A stretch of DNA of 64,000 nucleotides from Paragonimus westermani (Eukaryota; Platyhelminthes; Trematoda; Plagiorchiida; Troglotrematidae), in assembly GCA_008508345.1 (NCBI GenBank), contig QNGE01001325.1:18489-82488 (forward strand), written 5' to 3'. Positions within the stretch are counted from its first letter, which is position 1. Every line of letters starts with the position of its first letter. Positions 1-12,382 of the stretch are shown here, piece by piece. The translations under genes and the position numbers were made by a program. The notes below the pieces were generated by a model that made no database searches, was not told the DNA's origin, and worked only from the letters and a program-made list of their open reading frames with translations.

Positions 1-3000
1 TACATCCCTCACAGATTGAGCAAACACTATACTCTCGCGGACAAAACAAACACTCAAGGGCAGTTGGCAACGGCTAGTCGTTTGGGATCAGGCATGAAAA
101 TGGTGACAGCATCTGCATCTCAGAATTGGGCACTTCTGTGACACTTTTCAAAAAATGTTCTCGCACTCAAATCCGTCATGTCTACCAATCACCCTTGATT
201 AAACATCATGTCGCAGGCAATTTGCACGGTTGGAAAAGATGAACCATGCTAGCAATTCTACCTCAAAAATATGGTACTTTTGGTGCAAGATGACGTAAAC
301 TCAGAAACGGAATCCTTGAGAAAATGCTGGTCCGCTTGTACAGGCAAAAGTTGGCACTAAGCCTTCTTGAAATAAGAAGTTATATACAGCCCACACAGAA
401 GTCCCTGCCGCACCTCTCAGATCATCACAGGTTTGTCCACGCCATCGCCGATTCGTTCACGATGGGATCTTCAATTGTGCACTATTCTATCTAACTTCAC
501 GTGGTGAAATCCTTACTCGCCATAACGCCCTACTGGTTGCTGTCAGTTACTGGACTTATAAGTTTCAACAGCTGGCGTACCGGAGTCAGTGAAACTGCGC
601 TGGGTCGAAGGAATGGTAATTGACGGAGTGAGCAGTATGGCATAGAGATGACGCAGTGGCTCAGTGTAGAGGATAAATCAATAACGTTGATAGGTAGATG
701 AATTCAGTTCCGGTGAGCTCTGCTCATTTAAAAGTGCAGCGGGCTGCGTGTGAGTGCATTCACACCCAAGCTGGCTAGCTGGTGGTAACTACCCCTGTTA
801 ATTTTTCTGCCTAATCGTGTAAATCAGTGGATGGCCACTGCATCTTATTATACATGTAAAACTCTTAGTAGACTCAAGGGACAAAGGGTTCTTAAGGTGC
901 GTCGAATGCTTTATCCCACCCTGGTTACAGGTGACAAACAAAGGTCATCACATAGGAACGAATAGCGCAGTTGTTCAATAAGGAGGAAGTTTAGTAATGA
1001 TACCAATGTCTTCACTTGACACTTGGCTCAGTTCCTTAGAGTGCCAGATTAGCGGTACGATGTTAGTTCACTCGATAAACCAGATACATTCACTTACTCC
1101 CTGGTAAGGGACACCGAACAGCTGGTCCCAAACAAATGGTTTTGAATAAAAAGGTTTTTTTATTTGTTCCCTCATGTATCCTTTTTTTTAATATAATTCA
1201 GTCTTTATTCTTTTCGGAAACTTGTGAATTACATCTTGTTCCTGCTCTTTCACTAGCTTCTCATTTTTTACGATTTACCTTCAGAATTTTTCGAAACGTC
1301 TGAAACCTACAAAGGTCTACTGAGAAGATTCAGTGCAAGGAAGGCGATATAATTATTTGTTGATCATTTGCACCGTTGTGATCACTATCTAGTCCATAAA
1401 AGATTCAGTTCCAGTTTCCAGTCCAGTTTTGAGATTCCGGTTCGATCAGAATCATAGGTTACAGATATGCACTAGCACGGATTGTTTGGCTGGAACACTG
1501 TCAACGAAAAACGGAAGTGGAGGATGACACCAAGAATTTCACATCTTGATGTGCTTACCTGTATGTGTGTGTGTGTACACAGAATGTGTTTCTGATTTTC
1601 CGGAGGAAGTGAGAATCGGGGAATGACAGAACAATGCACCGTACAAAACAAATCACTTCTTAGTCAAGCCTAGTTGATCGTAATTTTTGATCATTACGAA
1701 CAGTACAGTTCTACAAGTTTGTCACATCGTTTCCGTGGGTACACAAAGTTTGACCATATGTTGCGATTGTGGGTTTCAGATTACCAGCCTATTGCTGGTT
1801 TATTTCCTTATGATCACATTTTGCAAAAATTAATCTGACATCCATTGCGTTTAAAACGAAGCTCCGAACCCCTCAGTCATTAACCCCACGAGATGTTTGA
1901 CATTAGATTCGGTAGGAAGGTGGAGATCCAACGAAGGTGAAGACAGGGCTTGTGAAAATTAAACGACTGAAGAAGAGTTATTACTGACAGAAGCAACAAA
2001 AAGCGACCTTCAAAGCAGCTTTGTTTTATTACCGAATTTCTAGAGCAGACATATATAGATATACATATTATTATCCATGTAACAGCAGAATATTTCCTTT
2101 CAGATTCACAAGGCTAAACAGAAAACAGATAAAACTCACATGGTCATTTGGCGAGATTGCTCCTGAGTTCAATCACGCTACTATGGCCATGTCAGTATGC
2201 ACGCAGAAAATAACGACCTATGCAACATCCGGCCATAGCATCACAGGTGCACTGTGATGTTTTTGTGTAGCTGGACGATGTTGCAGACATCTGGAAGTTT
2301 GTTTGCTGCATACACGATATTCTCTTAAGATTACACAAAGTAAATCTTGGTCTATCTATCCAGCTGATTTGACTTCGTACGAAGACACACCATTCACAGT
2401 TCTCCATGATTCAATTTATTCTTGCTTGTTGCTATCTGTTCGTCTTCAGTTTTACTCGATGTGAACATTTTTGTCGGATTCCCATCCTCGTTAAACTTTG
2501 TATCATTATATGTGACAATGTTGAGAAGTTACTACACCTACAGAGAAATAGACATGTTGAATTTCACGGACATGCGTACTCTGTGCTATTGGTTAGCTTA
2601 GATTGATGGCCTGCAAGGAGCCTTGAAAATAATCACGTTTCTTGGTGAGTGTCATCCATAACCACAGAGAGATTTCTATTAGACAATATATATTTTATCC
2701 ACTTCCAGCCTCTTCTTACAATACGCACTAATGACTTGTCCAGGTTGATCAATTGTTGGTGTTTGACATCATCACCGCGTAAAACTGAAAGAGCATCGAC
2801 TGGGTAGTTTTACATTAAACCCTGTTCAGAGTATTCTTCATGCACCAGCGTAGCATACGAAATTAAAAACTTGGTGAACATGCATAATTGTAGTCACAGC
2901 ATTGCAGCGAAGAACCACGTTAGTTTTAGTGTTTATGATGTATCATGATGCTGAAGTGGAAGAGGTTATCGGAAAGACAATATATTATGTTAAAAGACGA

Positions 3001-6000
3001 TTCTGAATTGTTAGTATAACCAGTATCAGTAATAATAACAGTAAAAATATTGACAATATTGCTAACCGGTACATTAGCTATGCAAATGACAATCTAGAGG
3101 TGGGAAACTTGTCCTGTCTGATATTGGAATCCACTATACGGCCCAATGTGTTAGCAAAACTTCACCTAAACTATCTATCTGCTAGATTCACTGTCAAGTT
3201 CTTTGTTCTCCCCTTGTTGTTAAGGTTATGGACAAGAATCCGGCATTCGTTAAGAAGAAGATCAGGCCGTCTGTTTGAGCACTTTAGAAGTTCAAATAGA
3301 CAAATTGCTGGATACCATTTGTTCTGAATGAGTTGTTCGCTAAGTATGAGGATGAGTCACTGTTAAACCGCTCCTGGTGATTTGGGGGTAGTTCACTCAG
3401 TAACGCGTACTCAACAATTTCAACAACGCTTATTCAGACGGTCAGGTTAACGGGACTATCTACCAAGCTTAAAAGATCGTCGAAAAAGGCTATCAAAAGG
3501 ATCAAAAGGATTATACTACTGAATAAAGTTACAGTAAAGGTGTTATCTTACCCTGGAAGTAAATTAATAGGATACACGAATTATCCAACGGGAATTTGTT
3601 CAAAATGGAATAGCCAAAACACGAATCGGCCAACGGCCAAAATTCAACGGGAAATAAGCTCATAAAAATAATCGGGTGAGGATGAAAGTTGGTATGTGTC
3701 AAACAGTATCAATAAGGGACGTTTTATTGGATAACAAATGACAGTTATAAAAGAAAGAAAGTGAATACTGTGCAGTTATGGTACAAAATTCGTCGTGGTC
3801 GTTTACTCTACACGGCAGGGATCAGTAAAGTCAACTTTGGAATCGACTTTTTATAAACGAACCAAACACATCTCAACGATTTCAACCCTCCAAGTCGTAC
3901 CAAACAAACGGACCAGACGAGCTTCAAAAGATCTAATGGTCACTATTGTCTAAATTACCCAGATTAACGGTCTTAGAAAATGCACGGAAACTGGCAGTCT
4001 GTATGGTCTCATAGATCGGTGTTAAACTAACCCACAGTCGAAAAGTAGCCAGAACATCTGTATTTTGATGTTATCTGCTCTGTATGAAATTCGAAGTTTT
4101 ATCTTTGAAAACATAGCTCATAAATGGAAAATCCAACATCCCCAACTTTGGTCCAGGGTTATAAGGTGATGATCGAAATAAAATGTTTGAGCCAACTTGA
4201 AAAGTCGCGAAAAAGCCAGTGGTACCATTTGGACAGTAATCTGGGTGCAATTACATAACATGGACCAAACCTCTCTTGCAGTACTTTTAAGCATGAATGA
4301 TCTAACCAGCAGATTGATTGTAAGATTACATTAGAACGACGATGGCCATAGTTTTATAGAATGTTTGGTTCAAGAAACAGAGGTGCGCTTCAAAATCGAA
4401 GATGTTTTGAAAACTCCTGAATTAGGGGTGAAATTTTCTAATGCCGACCATCAACACTTAGTAACTGGGTAATTCCAGTGTTGGTGAAAATTTCTCGCAG
4501 TGTACAATTACTTGTGTCAATTAGAAATGTAGGGCGTATAAATGTGTTTTGCACACTAAATTCCTAAACCTGCTTGCAAACATATTTTGGTTTAGAGAAA
4601 GAACAGTTATCAATTTGTGAGATAAGCATTGTGTACTATTTTTCTGCGGTGCGGCTGTGAAATTTACTTAAGAGAGTTATATGAACGGGAAGCCATAGCA
4701 ATGTGAAGAGGTCGTTAGATGTGGTCCCGAAAATGTGCATCCAGAAACCACGGCATACACCTGCCAGAAGCAAACGACTATTTTCCCTTGTGAGTTCGAC
4801 TAAATGTCAGAACCTTGAGATACCTTATCGCACCGTCCATTGTAGGACATTAGTACAATACCCAGTCCACAACATTCCTCTTCCGTCCGACAGTGTAGTG
4901 AAAGAGGAGCTGGGATCGGAATAGTGTGGTTTCCTGTACTAGCTTAAACATTAACACGTTGAGCTGAACTACGGATAAACTGCTATAAAAAGATGAGGCA
5001 ACATTTCAGTCTACTGGTACTAGAGACCATCCGATTGGATCTTATGAAGTACGCGTCCGGTTGAAGCCTACCTCAAACGATCTGAAACCGTCGGGGTTTG
5101 GTCCGCTGAACTTGACTACAGTACATTCTCGACTGATGAGAGTGAACAGAACGTTACGATCTCTAAATAAATGTCTTTCTTCGTTACTAGATGATACAGT
5201 ACAACAGTTTTAGCGAAATTCTACGTCATCTCGATTCTGTCTTGTGTGTAAGAACAGGTTAATCCTGTCTGTTCGTATTACAGGGTATCTGCAACTTTAG
5301 TAGTGTAATACGAAAGTAGACGAATAGCTGACATAATACACGAAATTACAAATGGATATACTTGTGCGATGACAGGATAAAGGGTACTTTCAAACGTTTA
5401 GCTCAATGTTCATGCATGTGGTTCGTGAAACTGTTAGTAATGTTTTTTTTATTTTGTTTCAAAAAGCATTGCGTCATTTCCAGTTTTATTGATCGAATTC
5501 AAATTCTTAGTGTTTCTTCACTCACTAATTGGAATTGAGTTTTAAAGTAATGGTAATCTGACCAGTGAGGAGAACTTTCTTTCTGTCCACTATGGAAGCT
5601 ATATTTTGGGGGAGACTTTCAAAACAGATGTCATGCAGGCGTTATATGATTGATGTTCCATTCAGTATTGGAATTTCGGTGGACGCTAATAGGTCACTGG
5701 AGGTGATATGAGATAGGCTCACCTCGACTCGAGCTCCATGGGTGAAAATGTTGTGTGATCCTGTCTCCCCTTTTGATAGACTAAACGTAAAGAGGTCGAG
5801 TAATACAATACGGAATCTTTTACACAGAACGTCAACATAACCAGAACCTTCCTTGCACGGTGAAAGTTCTGTCCTGTGCACATTGAAAGAGGCTTAATGA
5901 AAACACTTCCTTATAAAGCATGTAGTATATGCCCAGGTTACAACTTACTATCACAGGTGAACAAGCTGACAAGGTCATAACAATCCTGTTGGTCTTCGTG

Positions 6001-8599
6001 ATAAAGTTATTAATAATACCCATGAATGAATTACACCTGGAGTTCCTGTTTTCTAAGTGAATGATGAGCCCGGGTGACAGAAAGCGCTCGGCAACAATCA
6101 TACCTTTGTCCCATGACAACATAGAACGTTGCCTGTAACGTCAACCATAAGGAGCCAATCGGAGTTTGTCACATCCCACTGCTTACACATATGATGCTGC
6201 GTTAGAAACTGCGTAGAAAGAACGAATAATCAACTGCCTATTTGTCCTAATAAACGTGTGTCAAAATAATGAGCAAAACATTTGGAAAGACAAGAAGAAA
6301 TCGAGCTTCGTCCACATTGAAGCAGCTAGTCTGAAAGAATCACAGTGTCAAATGTCGTTAAGCCTCACCAATAATCTTCCAGTGTAACCGAAAACCTATC
6401 CTTGGTTCGCTGAACCTCTGCTGGTTACAGGTGCACACTCCTATGTGTTTAATAAACACTACTTCTGACAGCGATACTCTTGCCATCTGTTATTTCCACG
6501 TTTTGTAATTCTCGATTGTCTGTTGCTCATATTTTTGCCCTGTCATTCTGTCAACTCTCTACGTAACTGACTTTTTGCTCACGGGCATTTTGTTTCGGTA
6601 CTTACCTTCGTGGCCACGTAAGTTCATGGCGAACGAAATATCAATCCGGAAAACATGATTTATGTTTTATCGTTACTGTCAGTGATTTCATAAATGTGCT
6701 AACTAGATCTAGTGATAAATGTGTCTCATATGACCCAGAAAAAATGTGATTCTTCTTTCATTTATCTACCTCTAAGGTTACGGAAGTCCAGAAATATACC
6801 TTAATTCAATGTACGAAATAGATAAACGGCATACTTCGGATACGCTGAATCGATTACCGTGTTTAACAACAGACTTGTGGATAATGATGAGACGATCAGA
6901 GTGGAAGCGAAGATTGTTTGCCTGGTCTGTGCTAGACACCAGTATTTGTTCAAACAGCTGGTTACGGGGATTTTGATATTTAGAAAATATACATCAAAAT
7001 ACAATGGTTCCAACAGTGTTGTCTCTCGTCTCAACACGTGACTGTGTGTTAGTGTTGTTTTGTCAGAGGATTTTAAGTTGTTACTTTGGTTGTTATTCGC
7101 ATATCTACTAATTAGCAACCTGACCTTACAAACTGAGCTGTGCTTCTCTTTAACAGTGTGCCAAATCAAGGCCGTGTGCATCTGGACAAACAAACAATCA
7201 AGCGTTATGTTTCATCATGACAACACTCAGTACACCAGTTGTTTCCATTCCTTGTGGTGTTATAGGAGACAGGTTAAAGTTGGAACCCTAGCACACCAAA
7301 CACTAAAACAAGGATGCTACATATATTTAAACATGTTGAGATTCTCGCTTGTGACCCATGAATCCCAAATACTGGATGCATGTAGATGTGAACGTTCTAG
7401 CTGGCTGGCTGGTTGGTTGTTTGCTGTAGGTCGCTTGTTTCCTTTAAAACACAATTTGCCTCAAAAACACCCAGAATCACACACACATACGGACATCTTT
7501 TCGCACCTTTTTTGATTAGAACGATCCCGTAATTGTTTGGAAACAAATGTTACGACAGCTGTTTGTGTTTCTGCGATTCAACCGCCTGCTTTCGTTGGAG
7601 CAACACATGGAGACTGTGGGAACAAGTTGGTTGGGTGGGACTAAAGGGGTGTATTTAGGGGAAAACAGGGTGTTCCTTCTGTGAAAGGTCATGTCTACAA
7701 AGTGTATTTATCTTAAAAATTTAGCTGTTCGCGTCAGCGCCTACGCAATTCAAAATGTCATTCCGATTGTGAATAAAACATGTGATGAATTCGGATTCTG
7801 CATTCAAACGTGAACTGTAGACTTCTATCGGATGGAGATGTCGTGCTGTTGGGTGTACTTTTGCGATAAGCACCAGTCAGCAGAAAGGTCACCAATCAGT
7901 TTGACTTCATTGGTTTGATGTCAGCTTTTGATCGAAACCAGTACTCAACTAGGTGATGAGTTTCTAATTACTGAGCATGCAAGATACATATGTACTAATA
8001 CTGTGCAAACAACGAAGACCTTCGATGGGGAATGGACGCTGTTTCTGTGTACAGATGTTTCTCATTAGGAGGGACAGTATTCCGTTCATATGAACTCTCT
8101 TGGGCCTGAGACCAATATTATGAAGAAGACAGCCATTTTTGCGGAAATATCAGGCTAGGTATACTCATGTGTTTAATACTAGGATTACAGAAGTTGTTCT
8201 TGGTATGTAATAATACTGCTCACTTCATAAAACTAAGCACTACAATTCAAGGTCCTTGATTTTTGCTGTTCTTGGTACAGTTACGCGGTCGCCACACTTA
8301 GATGAACATTCACATTACAGGGTTAATAACAGTAACGTCTACCGGCATTTTGCACCGAAAGATGAAAATCAAATCACGGAAATTTTTTACTAAACCATCC
8401 AGTATCTACACCTATGTAATTACAAGGTTGGAGTGAGGCCTAGATGTTTTCAAACTGTCCGAACCTGGACAAGCGCTCAAGGACGCCGGACCGGGCTTAG
8501 AAACCTTCGACTAAAATAACAACGTTATATTCATTATTTATCTAGTTTAGGAGAGCAGTTTAAAGAAAATGACGGTGTTTCAACGCCGTCCACATTAGT
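1..8599. other. No supported gene
   Basis: I find no protein family, RNA gene or element boundary here. Open frames are short, overlap on both strands and match nothing I know; the longest, 151 codons at 7060-7515 (+), starts without ATG context and shows no domain. The first 2 kb have no open frame of 60 codons at all. There is a short TG microsatellite near 1563-1577. The region is probably intergenic or very old repeat. Confidence 0.5.
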
Positions 8600-9984
8600 A
8601 TAGTTTCAAGAAGGATCAGGTGATTGATAATTTTTTGGTTTGAAACAGTTCATTCCCTTCAAGACTGATTGCGACAAACTCAACAAACCGTGAGAATCCT
8701 GGACCGGGATGACGTAATAAGATTCTGAATGCACAAGTCGGGGCAATGGTGTGACCAGTGATCAGGACGTGTCTTGCGACTGCCTACACTGGTTGTTTGC
8801 GTGTCTCAACGACATCGCCGGTCTTTGGTAATACGGAGTTCTGCACCCGTTTGGGCACATGGTCCTTCACTCTAAAGATCAAACACTTTTCGATACTGTC
8901 TATGTAACTTTCTTTTCAGTTACACGTAAATTGACAGATACACAGTGAGATAGCACTGACAAGCTGATCTCCTTTGACTGAAGGCACAGGCAGTTTCTGG
9001 ATTCAAGCTAGCACACAAAGTCCGGTTGCCTTAAATGTCCGTTCAATCGAATTCATCAGTCTTTGTTTTGTTTGATGCATACTGTAATCACCCTTAAAAG
9101 GTGATTCTGTATAAACCTTCTTATTTTTCACAGTGACCACCTGTCGGCATGGCGGTTTTAGTCTTCTATGTCTTTCTGTGAAATATCTTGGATAACCATT
9201 CGATTGCAGTGTGGACGTGTATGACCTTAGTTCCTCCACAAGACTGCCCTGTGCACAGATTCTTCTCGCGCGTACGAATACTGTACTCGATAGTGCACGT
9301 TAGTGATGGATCGGTGTGAAACTACTAAAGTTCAGGTATCGACCAGATCACATGGATTTCCTATAGATAGCTCTTTTAATAGAGCCATCTTCCCGGAGAC
9401 TGATCAGCACGTCTATAAATGACAAACAGTTATCGTTTTCAACTTTACACATCACTTTCAGGTTGGGATGACGAGTATTTAGACGCTGCACTGGGTTATC
9501 TTTTGCCCGTTTGGACCGACTGGTGTACCATCGACTCGCTATGTCTTTGGCTAACTCTTGCTCGGTATGCTAATATGGGCTTTAGTGGATCTCTCATGAC
9601 TAGTCCATCTGTTTGGCGATAGCACCGATCAATAAAACGAGAGCTGATGTTTTCAGTACATAATACCACTAGGCTCAGGCGAAGTGATTTGGCTCACTTC
9701 AACGAGCTCACAAATATAATCACTTGTCTCGTGTAGCGAAACATTCGTGAACAGTGACAGAACGTCTATGGAACATATCAACTGATTGAAAAACCGATGT
9801 TATCCAAGTCATTGATCAGTTCAACAGAATCTTTGGTAGAATGTGCCTGAAACTTTTGTTTTAGTGGATTTAGGATGGCGACTAACCAGCGTACTAATTT
9901 ATGGTACGGAGAATTTGTCATCACTTGTGTTATAGGGAGGCCGCAGAGCTGAGGTGTCGACTGCCCACAATTGACCACCACCAC
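8600..9984 (-). pseudogene. PLE2 reverse transcriptase + GIY-YIG remnant
   Basis: Reading on the minus strand, pieces in several frames follow the Penelope protein in order. An N-terminal RT segment at 9778-9984 contains SPYHKLVRWLVAILNPL, a match to the family's conserved segment ahead of the RT core. Then comes a degraded core with TDGLVMRDPLKPILA (about 9600), where the family has a glycine-rich TDG..MG.PL.P motif. A thumb/linker follows with HPNLKVMCKVENDNCLSFID and, at 9003-9239, EELRSYTSTLQSNGYP and FKGDYSMHQTKQRLMNSIER. Last is a GIY-YIG-like end (CNCKESYIDSIEK, HTIAPTCAFRILLRHPGP). Stops interrupt the frame repeatedly. PLE1 in this window gives the clearest comparison. Confidence 0.75.
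8663..8751 (+). repeat. Inverted repeat of PLE2, left arm (89 bp)
   Basis: This stretch lies in the C-terminal coding part of PLE2. Its reverse complement recurs at 9982-10070 with about four mismatches in 89 bp by eye. Confidence 0.85.
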
Positions 9985-10070
9985 CGTTGCGCCGGCTTGT
10001 GCATTCAGAATCTTATTACGTCATCCCAGTCCAGGATTCTCACGGTTTGTTGAGTTTGTCGCAATCAGTC
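9982..10070 (-). repeat. Inverted repeat of PLE2, right arm (89 bp)
   Basis: This is the reverse complement of 8663-8751. It abuts the first recognisable RT codons of PLE2, so it marks the 5' truncation point. It reads antisense relative to the element. Confidence 0.85.
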
Positions 10071-12305
10071 AACTGGAGCCGGCCCTGTGAAGTCAGAAAC
10101 AATTATTCGTGAGCTTGGCCCACCTCTGGACTTAATGATCTTTCCTAACACATCGGTCGACTATTCATCCCACTCACCCTGTAACTGTTCGACATAAAAA
10201 GCTGTTTAATGTTATTATAAGTTTGTTAGTGAAGGGTCAGTACGAAATGCTAGCATCTACCAGTTTTTGTGTTTTGACGGTTTTGTTCAATTTTTTTGTT
10301 GTTCATTTCTGTTCCTGGCGCAGAGCCTTTGGTTCTATTTGGAGCGGTGTCCATCTGGTCCATTATTCCAGGTACTCATGTTCTTAAACACTATCTTTGA
10401 TATCCTTCGTGCGTTCGCGTCCGCAAGTGATCACACTCGAACAGCGTTACTGACGCCTTGCTGACACCAAACCGTATGTGCGGATTTGGCACGATTTGTG
10501 GATGAAGACTTCCGAACATGTCCTGAACTGGGTTTTTAGGTTGGGCGTAGACCAGTTATTTTGGTTTTCTGAAAAGGTGTGTGGAAATTGCTTAAGAAGG
10601 TAGCCATACGATTAGTGACTCATACCTAGATCATTAGGTAATGTAGTTCAGCCCAGTCAGAGGGAATTGCTATACTGTTTTTGTCCGAGGGACCTTAGCA
10701 GATTTCAGTTCTTAAAGAGCAGTCGCTACGCGTTTCCGTAAGGTTTTTTAAGGATGCCTCGTCTGGTAAGGCATATTCTTGTCATATTCTTTAAATTATT
10801 TGACTGGCAACCATTAAATGTCCATTTAGGATTGGCTATGGTGTACACTAAAAAACAGTACATATATATAAGCGTACATTTTGTTAGTGAAATTATTAGA
10901 CCGGATTCACCTTACTGCAGATTTCAGAGAAGACTCCAGCTTGCACGTTCCGTTGCTACATACATACGATTTGAAAGTTTTAAGAAATTATCTTCCACCA
11001 TGATTAGATCACATAATCATTTTGAACAAAATCCTACCAGTTCCTGCGCTTTCGTCAGCCACAAATGTGCAAAGCTGTGCGGGTAACAAATAGATACAGT
11101 GTGGAGCATGATGGGTGAACTGACTGGGCTTTCCAGTTATCTAGGCATTACTTTAAGTCATGTGTGAATGCAAAAGGTGGAATCTGGTTGCCTGTTAAGG
11201 AAGGCTTCAGGCACGATTTACGGGTGATTCAGCTAAAATGATCAACGAGGAGTCCCAAATTCAGTTAACTCGCTAATGAACGATCAGAAGGGAATTTGGT
11301 TACTAGCGGGGTGTGTCAATTTATGCCAGATTTGTCTAGCTAACCGCTTACGTATGCGTAATGTTATTCAAGATGTCGGATTCCTCTCATTTTTTCTCTG
11401 GTGTGCAACAACATAGTCATGGGTAAACACGGTGAACATTGGTGAGAACTGACTGAAGCATCTTGCTAAACTAAAAGAGAGCAAGGATTCTGTGATAGCC
11501 AAGGAATGTACTGACATAAGACGGAAAATTCGTTTCATTTTCCAGTAAAGTCTTTTGAAGAACGTTCGCAAAAATCTTACCTCCCCGCAGGAAAAACTGA
11601 TAAACACGGATTGCTTTCATATCTAAAGGCGGTCTTCTCATTCAGATAGACTTTCTAGTTAGCCTCTTTCGAAAAAATTCGGGTTTCACATTTGTTTGAG
11701 CTCGTCAGTAATGCATATCCTTGCGACGGCCGGGGTCCGAAATCTGACCACGCTATTACGAGGCAACCCTGTTAACCAGTGTGCTATTGACCTCTCATTA
11801 GACGCAAGCGAATGTGGGTGGTGTTCAACGTGAAACTAACCAAATTCCAGATTAACCATCAGCAAACACAGGTGTTGTCTATGAAACTGTAATTAGGTTC
11901 ACTCCTGAAGAAACAATGTTGCTGTGATACTTAAAGAAGTCATAGGAGTGTTCTTTTTTCAATAATGCACTGTCCGCACGTTATGTACCTGGATAACTAG
12001 TAAACGTGGACATTATAATGACCCAAACCATCTAGAAGGTTTACATAGACTAGTAAGCCACGGGACCTATTCCGCGAGATAAGTTTGGCTGCACCGACCA
12101 TGAAAACTAGATTACGCATGGTTCATCACCAGGCCAGGTGATGTGATCAGGATGTAATGGTCTGATTAACCACTCGTTGATAACAATTAACAGGGTTGAC
12201 TACTTTTTTGTGATATTTCTCCTCACACACTATTGAATGCAAGTCGTGTGATCTTCTCACTCAGTGATACCATACCATTCGGCTAGTCTAGAAGAAGCCC
12301 ATTTA
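10071..12305. other. No supported gene
   Basis: No family recognised on either strand. The 110-codon frame at 10754-11086 (+) shows no motif, splice context or relatedness to the elements nearby. Confidence 0.5.
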
Positions 12306-12382
12306 CCTAAAATCCGGATTCGAACCAGTGACAGAAGCATGTCCAGACTCGGCAAGTGCCCCACCAACTAAGCTACGGAGCC
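12306..12382 (-). repeat. tRNA-derived repeat head (SINE-like) or tRNA pseudogene
   Basis: The minus strand starts GGCTCCGTAGCTTAGTTGG, which fits a pol III A box, and about 35 nt on has GGTTCGAATCC, a perfect B box. The T arm pairs at about four of five positions. The anticodon stem does not form and the 3' acceptor strand does not pair with the 5' strand, so it is not a working tRNA. A tRNA-derived SINE head is the most likely reading. Confidence 0.5.

Larger units (their letters stand above)
8600..10070 (-). mobile_element. Penelope-like element PLE2, decayed
   Basis: The minus strand carries pieces of a Penelope-type reverse transcriptase followed by a GIY-YIG-like endonuclease, in the family's usual order. 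The 5' part of the element is missing. At the break the element is joined to an inverted copy of its own C-terminal coding DNA (9982-10070 against 8663-8751). Element PLE1 at 25-26.7 kb has the same arrangement. Several stops and frameshifts make it non-coding. The lower boundary is uncertain because coding-like sequence continues a little below 8663. Confidence 0.75.

Noticed and set aside
5642..6122. Two minus-strand frames, one with ARVEVSLSH resembling a protease loop
   Set aside because: No catalytic Asp-Thr-Gly and no second motif; too weak to call a retropepsin.
7060..7515. Longest open frame in the first 8 kb (151 codons, +)
   Set aside because: No domain, no ATG or splice context, a competing frame on the other strand; open by chance as far as I can see.
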